DNA of 64,000 nucleotides from Pictodentalium vernedei. Taxonomy: Eukaryota; Mollusca; Scaphopoda; Dentaliida; Dentaliidae. The stretch is taken from the NCBI GenBank assembly GCA_031216915.1, contig CM062297.1, forward strand, positions 535,516,971-535,580,970. The letters run 5' to 3'. Of the stretch, positions 57,546 to 64,000 are shown piece by piece. The translations under genes and the position numbers were made by a program. The notes below the pieces were generated by a model, which was not told where the DNA came from, ran no database searches, and saw only the letters and a program-made list of their open reading frames with translations. Position 1 is the first letter of the stretch. Every line of letters starts with the position of its first letter.

Positions 57546-59940
57546 AGAAAACAAGTCCTGGTACTCGCACTAACCCCTGGCAATCAAAATACATAATAAT
57601 AATATGATCCATTAATATAGAAAAAATAATTGAAATCAAAATATTTTGAAAAAATATTTTTTCAGAACAGCCCAAGTTTCTGAAAAGTAACGTTGAGCCC
57701 CAATGGATCCCAAGCCTAAGTGTGGACAAAAATTTTAAAAATATTTTAAACAATTTATTCAACACTTACGAACAATAATAATGTATCTAGTTATGATTAA
57801 AATAACATCAAGATATTATTTTTTAGAAATCCCCCCCTCACACAGAGGGCTGTTGAAAATGTAAACAATGAGTGTAAAAACACTAAAATAAGACTCCAGG
57901 CACCCAGGCCCGAAATCAGTTACCAAAAATACACTATCTGATGCAAAACAGAGACTTCCAGGGAAGAAATTGCAGAACATCAGATGGTAGATGCAGAACA
58001 CAACGCCTAATCACCCGTAGGTGAAGACGTAAACATGGGGAAAGAACAGAATTCATTCTGTTATTCAGCTAAAACTCCCAAGAAAATTTAGTAATAATAA
58101 TTACAAAAACTATGCCAAAAGCATGGGAGAATAGCAAGGGGGGACTTAAAGGACAGGGAGAGAGGAAAACACTTAAAAAACAGTGTAACTAAATAATCAG
58201 AATGACAACAAAATGGCTGCTGCCTCGAAAATAGGTAACTTAACATAATTTCATTAAAAAATTTTAAGTTACAGCCCTGATAATATTCTGTCACACATTT
58301 TTTTCCTCTCCTCCTTCTCTATCCTCCTTAGAATCACCATTTCACTAATATTTATGTGTCTGGCATCATTTAAACTGAGATTTATAAGCACAAAGATCAG
58401 TCAGATGTTAACTGATGAAGGGCCAAACTTAGAATGATTAATGGCGCCAATTTCGGAACGTCCTTGACACTGCGCATGCGCAGTGGGGGCGAAGTGTGGA
58501 GGGCCTTTCAGGACATGTTTTCTTTGATTTTAGATGCAAATTTTGGGGATTGGGGGGCAAAATTTGTGTTTGGCCCTATATTTTAAGAGTTAGCACCAGC
58601 TATGTCTGGGTCATTGGTACAGTATAAAAATATAATTGAAATCAAAATATTTTGAAAAAATATTTTTTCAGAACAGCCCAAGTTTCTGAAAAGTAACGTT
58701 GAGCCCCAATGGATCCCAAGCCTAAGTGTGGACAAAAATTTTAAAAATATTTTAAACAATTTATTCAACACTTACGAACAATAATAATGTATCTAGTTAT
58801 GATTAAAATAACATCAAGATATTATTTTTTAGAAATCCCCCCCTCACACAGAGGGCTGTTGTAAATGTAAACAATGAGTGTAAAAACACTAAAATAAGAC
58901 TCCAGGCACCCAGGCCCGAAATCAGTTACCAAAAATACACTATCTGATGCAAAACAGAGACTTCCAGGGAAGAAACTGCAGAACATCAGATGGTAGATGC
59001 AGAACACAACGCCTAACCACCCGTAGGCGAAGACGTAAACATGGGGAAAAGAACAGAATTCATTCTGTTATTCAGCTAAAACTCCCAAGAAAATTTAGTA
59101 ATAATAATTACAAAAACTATGCCAAAAGCATGGGAGAATAGCAAGGGGGAACTTAAAGGACAGGGAGAGAGGAAAACACTTAAAAAACAGTGTAACTAAA
59201 TAATCAGAATGACAACAAAATGGCTGCTGCCTTGAAAATAGGTAACTTGACATAATTTCATTAAAAAATTATAAGTTACAGCCCTGATAATATTCTGTCA
59301 CACATTTTTTTCCTCTCCTCCTTCTCTATCCTCCTTAGAATCACCATTTCACTAATATTTATGTGTCTGGCATCATTTAAACTGAGATTTATAAGCACAA
59401 AGATCAGTCAGATGTTAACTGATGAAGGGCCAAACTTAGAATGATTAATGGCGCCAATTTCGGAACGTCCTTGACACTGCGCATGCGCAGTAGGGGCGAA
59501 GTGTGGAGGGCCTTTCAGGACATGTTTTCGTTGGTTTTAGATGCAAATTTTGGGGATTGGGGGGCAAAATTTGTGTTTGGCCCTATATTTTAAGAGTTAG
59601 CACCAGCTATGTCTGGGTCATTGGTACAGTATAAAAATATAGAAATTTTGGGCGGGGCCAAAAATCTTACCCCTCCCATTACAAAGACAAATATTGCTTC
59701 ATGAAATTCATTTGAACAAACTTGATTCTACACCTCAAAAGGAAGCTCCAGAACAATGATCAAGTCTTTGTACCCACAAGTTTTAAAAATATTTTGGAGC
59801 ATTTTCCCCCACCCTCTCCCTATGGGGCTGGGCATGTTGAGTTGAACAAAAATGCAATGCCCCCTTGGGACCATTACTCACACAAACTTTCACTTAAATT
59901 GGCCCAGTGGTTTTGGAGAAGAAGACCAAAACATGTTGAC

Positions 59941-60110
59941 GGATGACGGGTGGATGAATGGATGGATGGATGGACAGACGGACAGATGGATGGATGCATG
60001 GATGGATGCATGGATGGATGCATGGATGGATGAATGGATGGATGGATGGATGGATGGATGGATGGATGGATGGATGGATGGATGGATGGATGAATGGATG
60101 GATGGACGCT
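59941..60110 (+). repeat. (GGAT)n microsatellite
   Basis: A long run of GGAT with GGAC and GCAT variants near the 3' end of H2, in the place where H1 has (GGACGAC)n. The long frames over it on both strands are by-products of the repeat. Confidence 0.95.
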
Positions 60111-60160
60111 GGATGGAGAGCAATTAGATAAGCTCAGCTTGACTTTATCAAGGTGAGCTA

Positions 60161-60473
60161 AAAAAAACACCCTCCCTCATCATAAAGTTGAGAAAAAATT
60201 ACCTGAGAAACAAAAAATTGTTTTTATAGGCCTCAATAGTACATGTAGCAGAAATCAGCTAATTTCCAAACCCCTGGTGTCTTTATATTCAAAAAAAAAA
60301 TCCCATTTGATTAACCCTCTGCAGACTGATGTCCAAATATCAAAATTTCTGGTTGCAAATTTTTGCCATAATGCAACTAGGAATTTAACAAATTCAATTT
60401 TGCTTGAAACACAGGATGAAAGGCATTTCAGTGCTGAGAAAGTGAAGATTTACTAACAAATGAATAAGCTTAC
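60161..60473. other. NPLOC4: Intron sequence next to the 60474 exon
   Basis: It starts with the second half of the repeat whose first half is at 42280-42456. The last part, to the splice donor at 60473, looks like unique intron DNA. Confidence 0.55.
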
Positions 60474-60635
60474 AATATTTCCCCTAAAGTGTTTCACTGT
60501 TCCTGTCCTGAGGTCCTCTGCTATCAAGTCTGTAAAAATCCAACCTACAGGACAGATACCCAGCTTTGAGGAAACTTCATTCACAAGATTTTCATTTTCA
60601 TCTGGTAATAACTCAATTTTGTTGTTGGTGCTTTT
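60474..60635 (-). CDS. NPLOC4: NPLOC4 internal exon (MPN-domain region)
   Basis: The 162-nt exon (54 codons, phase 0 at both ends) has acceptor TTTTGTTTCAG before it and donor GTAAGC after it on the minus strand. The peptide contains IELLPDENENLVNEV, SKLGICPVGWIFTDLIAED and RTGTVKHFRGN. The GWIFTDL...ED...GTV string is diagnostic of NPL4, in the MPN domain that, with the C-terminal domain, forms the groove binding unfolded ubiquitin. The next exon on the minus strand is 789-915. Upstream exons (N-terminal and zinc-finger parts) should lie right of the window. Intact, no stop. Confidence 0.92.
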
Positions 60636-60693
60636 CTGAAACAAAACACATGCAAAAAATGATTTTCAACGAATTGAAATGTAATATTAAGAT

Positions 60694-61036
60694 ATTTATT
60701 TATTGGTGTTTAAGGTCACATATTTCTGCACAATGGCTAACCATGACCGTGACAGTTTTACAGGAGGAGGAATCCGGAGTACCCGGAGAGAACCACCGAG
60801 CAACTGTCAGCTCCCCAACATACCAACTCCACACAAGCAGGGTTAGCATTGGTTGAAGACAGGTGCACCATCGACATGCAGTATGCCTTAGTACACAGTG
60901 TCACCATACCCCAACGTGGGCAATGGGGGTTAAGTGTCTTGCCCAAGGACACAACGCGGTAGCCGCAGGTGGGATTCGAACCGAGGACCTCTCGGCTTGC
61001 AGCCTGCACCTCTACCAACTGAGCCACCGCGCCCCC
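60694..61036 (-). mobile_element. tRNA-derived SINE (type 1), second copy
   Basis: On the minus strand it has an A box TGGCTCAGTTGG and a B box GGTTCGAATCC, both perfect to consensus, and an (AAAT)n end with the 'gtgtttaaggtcacatattt' module. Flanking 11-bp repeats (60683-60693 and 61037-61047) differ at two positions, a likely aged target duplication. It lies in the intron upstream of the 60474 exon. Confidence 0.85.
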
Positions 61037-61189
61037 AATAACAAGATAACAGGTGTACTAATTTATACCAACATATCAGATGCAAGTACTATTTTCTATT
61101 TTTCATAATCATATACAAGGACTTACAACAGAAAACGATATATGATTACCTTGTGGTTTAAAGGTAAGTTACATAACTGCAATGCCTCA

Positions 61190-61620
61190 CCTCTTCTCTT
61201 TTTACCTGGAAATCTCTGTACCGATACTATTTTGCACTTGTTGGACTAAAAATTTAACCAACTATATCTTGTTTGACAGAGATCAGCAAGCTCCGTCAAA
61301 CATGATATGGTTGGCTGAAGTTGCATTTGCAGTATGGGAAATTTTCATTGCTGAAAACATTGGGTTTTTCCAAACAATAGTAAAAGGAATTAAAGAGATA
61401 ATTCCAACTATTTTCAGGACTGTATTTTGGATTAAGAAAAAAAAAAATGAAAAAAAGAAAGCCTCTCCCTCTCATCATAAAATTGAGAAAAAATTGCCTG
61501 GAAAACAAGAAATATATTTTAAATAGGCCTAAAGAAGGTTGTCTTTTACTTTTATTACTCAATTGGCTTGACAGAATCTTGTGGTATATTTTCAAAATGA
61601 TGTTTCATTTAAGATACTCT
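61190..61620. repeat. Uninterrupted paralogue of the stack 2 insertion site
   Basis: Matches 42280-42456 and then 60161-60240 without the 17.7 kb between. It contains an inverted pair (TTTGACAGAG ... CTCCGTCAAAC at about 61271-61302). The frames here (61182-61526) do not resemble a known protein. Confidence 0.6.
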
Positions 61621-61849
61621 TCAAACAAGGGCAATGAGTTGGCACAGCCAATAGATGCTCCTCGAAAGCCAAGGGTGTCTATACCCGTGCCCCTACAACC
61701 CCACTGCCAAGCATGAGTTTCTGGTCATTTGTCTTTGATGATATTGAATTAACAAATATATTATCAAATCTTATCTCCATTAAACCGTAACACCAATACA
61801 GCAGACCACCAAATGTGTCCATGGAACACTAATTCCCCCGCTTTATGAA

Positions 61850-62715
61850 AAACTATATTTTAGTGGTTAACAAAGTCCAAAACGGGGCCATAACTCAGAC
61901 AAAAATTATCGCACCACACTCTAAATCAAACACGGCTAGTATACTATCTACAGTAAGCTATATTCTAAGTTTCATTGAAATCGTACAACTATAACTCAAG
62001 TTACCACCTGGAAACCAATATCAACATGTCTTCTAAGTCAGAAAAGGGCCATAACTCTGTCAAAAAATATCAGACCAAGCCCACTATCAATTCCAACCTG
62101 TATTATGCGGTTATAAACCTATGTATAAAATTTTGTTTCATTCCGTTCACACAAACTAAAGTTATCATCTGGAAACCAATATCAATATGTCTTCTAAGTT
62201 GGAAAAGGCCATAACAATGTCAAAAAATATCGGACCAAGCCCATTATCAATCCTAACCTGTATTATGCAGTTATAAACCTATGTATAAAATTTTGTTTCA
62301 TTTCATTCACTCAAACAAAAGTTATCGCCCAGAAACTAATATCAACATGTCTAAGTTGAAAAAGGGTCATAAGTCTGCCCCAAAAATACTGGATCAAGCC
62401 CACTATCAATCCCAACCTGTACTATGTGGTTATAAACCTACATATAAAATTTTGTTTCATTTTGTTCAGCCAAACTAAAGTTATCATATGGAAGCCATTT
62501 TTTCGGAGAGATGGATGCACAGACAGACTGACGGACAGGGCGACGACTATAGGCTCCCACAAATTTTTTTCGGGGAGCATAAAAAAGTTGGACATACTGG
62601 AAAACAGCATACAATGAGACTCAAATATGCAAACTTTAATTGTGATGAGTGGACTGAATATAAAACTAGAGGCTCTAAAGTGCCTGTAATCGCTCACCTG
62701 GAACTACATATAATA
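61850..62715. repeat. Tandem repeat of about 160 bp and composite bivalve-type repeat
   Basis: About four units with 'ataaaattttgtttcatt' at 62124, 62284 and 62444 (period 160) and 'gggccataactc'. It ends with 'cagacagactgacggacagg' and a block 'ctctaaagtgcctgtaatcg' at 62672. DIRS copy F is inserted at its right side. Confidence 0.7.
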
Positions 62716-62718
62716 AAA

Positions 62719-64000
62719 GTTAAAAAATTTATAGTAATTTATATATTTTTTATACTTACCAATGACCCAGACATAGCTGGTGCTAACTCTTAAAATTCTA
62801 GGGCCAAACACAAATTTTGCCCTCCAATCCCCAAAATTTGCATCTAAAACCAAAAGAAATCATGTCCTGAAGGTCCTCCATACTTTGCCTTCACTGCGCA
62901 TGTGCAGTGTCAAGGACGTCCCGAAATTGGCACCAATTATCATTCTTACAAGCAGTGCCTGGTCAGCGCTATGTACTCAGCGGGGAGGTATGAGTTCCCA
63001 ACTCCTGGGAGGGCCATCCCCGTCTGGGTCATTGGTTAAGTATAAAAAACATATAAATTACTATAAATTTATTAACATTTTTATACTGTACCAATGACCC
63101 AGACATAGCTGAATAGTAAAAAGGCTGGATGGCCTAGGACATAGAGGAAAATCCAATAAGCTCAACTATATAGAGTCAACCCCTCGAGGAGAAAAGGAGT
63201 ATTAGGCTTTACATGTATCTTTCTTATTTTATGATAAATTAGAAAGACACAACACCCTCCATAATTGAGCATAATAACATTCATGTTCTCTATTAACATC
63301 CAGTATAACCCCTTATACTAATTATTTTTAAAGTAAGCCAATAAATAAAGTTAGTCCAGAGAATTGAGACTCTTTATATTCTCTTAAAAGTGTCCGAGGA
63401 TTGTATATTAACGCCCGTTTGACACGCGATATATACAAATGCTTCACACCGAGCTACACTTTAAAAATATGACATGAATGAATTTTTAACATTAATATTA
63501 CACTTTAAAACCATCTCGGTAACGACTTAGAATTACTGACTCCGGAGGAGGAATCCCCTTGCTTTTCACTATAAAGCAGGTGACCTAAGGGAACACCCTC
63601 CCCCCCCCCCTCCCCTTGCCCCGGGTCAAATAGCCCAGAGCGAAGAGGGCAGCAGGACGGAGTCACTGCCGGAACAGAAAGCCTGCTTAACTATAGTTGC
63701 AACTGTTTAGTGGACGACATTCTGTGGCTCACAGATAACAGACCTAAACAATGCAGGTCTCCAGAAATGGACTCAATATTTCTGAGATAAAAATTTGTGA
63801 ATGTGGATGGCTGAGACCAATATGCAGCCTTCATTAAATCTGTAATAGCAACACTATTTGCGTAAGCCCAAGATGTAGAAAGAGCTCTTACTTCATGAGC
63901 CGAAATCTTAAGCACAGACTGTTGAGTTGAAGATAGATTATCATAAGCAGTACGGATAGTTAATTGAATCCATCTAGCAATAGAATGGACTGAAATGTCC
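62719..64000 (-). mobile_element. DIRS copy F, 3' part (continues beyond the window)
   Basis: Left end GTT at 62719-62721 after 'taataaaa', left terminal repeat, ICR with core AAC at 63074-63076, poly-C at 63600-63610, then the recombinase C-terminal part. Same subfamily as A. It lies in the NPLOC4 intron upstream of the 60474 exon. Confidence 0.9.
63691..64000 (-). CDS. DIRS copy F tyrosine recombinase, C-terminal part
   Basis: The frame is open to the window edge and keeps ISAHEVRALSTSWAYANS and the Tyr block TFTNFYLRNIESI, so HxxR and the nucleophile Tyr are intact. The last dozen residues differ from copy A because of a short change near 63722-63730 that shifts the tail. Whether the rest of the gene is intact cannot be seen. 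Confidence 0.75.
   Translation of the reverse strand, partial: DISVHSIARWIQLTIRTAYDNLSSTQQSVLKISAHEVRALSTSWAYANSVAITDLMKAAYWSQPSTFTNFYLRNIESISGDLHCLGLLSVSHRMSSTKQLQL

Larger units (their letters stand above)
51717..58631 (-). mobile_element. DIRS copy E: non-autonomous form inserted in copy D
   Basis: Complete 6.9-kb element: GTT at 51717-51719, left terminal repeat, ICR (about 52020-52107), poly-C 52584-52595, decayed genes, leader and right end 'tataaaaat' at 58631. Copy D sequence reads 'atatagaaaaa' up to 51716 and resumes ATA-attgaaatc at 58632; the uninterrupted version of this site is inside copy E itself at about 57616-57638. It is nearly identical to D, including the RT deletion and gag duplication. 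Confidence 0.92.
46029..59638 (-). mobile_element. DIRS copy D: non-autonomous form, left-truncated, holding copy E
   Basis: Its sequence is 46029-51716 and 58632-59638. The right end ('tataaaaat' at 59638, then ATA) is intact; the outer left 250-300 bp are missing and host H2 sequence joins directly at 46028/46029. The ICR (about 46089-46180) is intact. Copy E is nearly identical, including all lesions. Poly-C at 46656-46666. Confidence 0.88.
44650..60160 (+). mobile_element. H2: H element interrupted by DIRS copies D and E
   Basis: Begins AACAAGAGGCCCCACGGGGC directly after H1 and is colinear with it to about 45990. It lost about 220 bp relative to H1 (44052-44260), then reads to 46028. 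After DIRS copy D it continues at 59639 ('gaaattttgggcggggcc', then 'aaaaatcttacccc') to the 3' (GGAT)n and terminal hairpin CTTGACTTTATCAAG, ending CTAA at about 60161. The same module array lies at 44990-45800. Confidence 0.8.
916..60473 (-). other. NPLOC4: NPLOC4 intron, 59,558 bp, filled by nested mobile elements
   Basis: The intron is bounded by a GTAAGC donor at 60473 and a TTTCAG acceptor at 916, both on the minus strand. It interrupts the MPN-domain coding region between codons (phase 0). About 58.7 kb of it is covered by the stacks 1173-42160 and 42457-60160. What remains is 916-1172, 42161-42456 and 60161-60473, together about 0.87 kb. No further NPLOC4 exon was found inside, and the two flanking peptides are adjacent in the family, so none is expected. 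Confidence 0.85.

Noticed and set aside
59852-60170. Long frames rich in MDGW or HPSI repeats on both strands
   Set aside because: They are translations of the (GGAT)n microsatellite in H2.
61182-61526. A 114-codon frame upstream of the NPLOC4 exon as a further exon
   Set aside because: The region is a repeat (matches 42280-42456), contains long A-runs, and the peptide has no NPL4 motif.

Overview
Eukaryotic (metazoan) genomic DNA, most likely from a mollusc and probably a bivalve. The host coding sequence I can support is two consecutive exons of NPLOC4 (the NPL4 cofactor of the p97/VCP segregase), both on the minus strand: 60474-60635 and then 789-915. They abut in phase 0, so the 59,558 bp between them is one intron. 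The bivalve assignment is an inference from repeat style (an AAGAGGCCCC-type family with GGACGACGG tails, 'ggccataactc' tandem repeats, tRNA SINEs) and the abundance of DIRS retrotransposons.

Almost the whole intron is two stacks of nested mobile elements. Stack 1 (about 1173-42160) is an old, decayed DIRS element (copy I). It was invaded by a tRNA SINE (4076-4440), a hAT element (4542-15748) that itself holds the best-preserved DIRS (copy A, 5819-12938), a hairpin-ended repeat H3 (15818-31367) that holds DIRS copy G (17212-31034, itself holding DIRS copy B at 21148-28227 and a second hAT at 28806-30745), a tandem-repeat element (33079-33734), DIRS copy C (34061-40977) and a second SINE type (41091-41329). 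Stack 2 (42457-60160) is a run of H elements, the last of which holds DIRS copy D, which holds DIRS copy E (51717-58631). Without the two stacks the intron would be about 0.9 kb. The window also starts in the 5' end of DIRS copy 0 (1-377) and ends in DIRS copy F (62719-64000+), which lies upstream of the 60474 exon.

The DIRS elements carry, in transcript order on the minus strand, a gag-like protein, an overlapping reverse transcriptase/RNase H/methyltransferase-like frame and a tyrosine recombinase. Their ends are inverted repeats of about 190-200 bp, and an internal complementary region (ICR) near the 3' end joins the complements of both outer ends, as expected for replication through a circle. 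Copy E inside copy D gives a filled/empty-site comparison: there is no target duplication, and a 3-bp core is exchanged. All nine DIRS copies point the same way as NPLOC4. Two non-autonomous forms stand out: the D/E type has lost its whole RT domain and carries a partly duplicated gag, yet it moved; copy G has DIRS ends around a tandem array of about 255-bp units. No bacterial-type genes, rRNA, tRNA genes or CRISPR arrays were seen.
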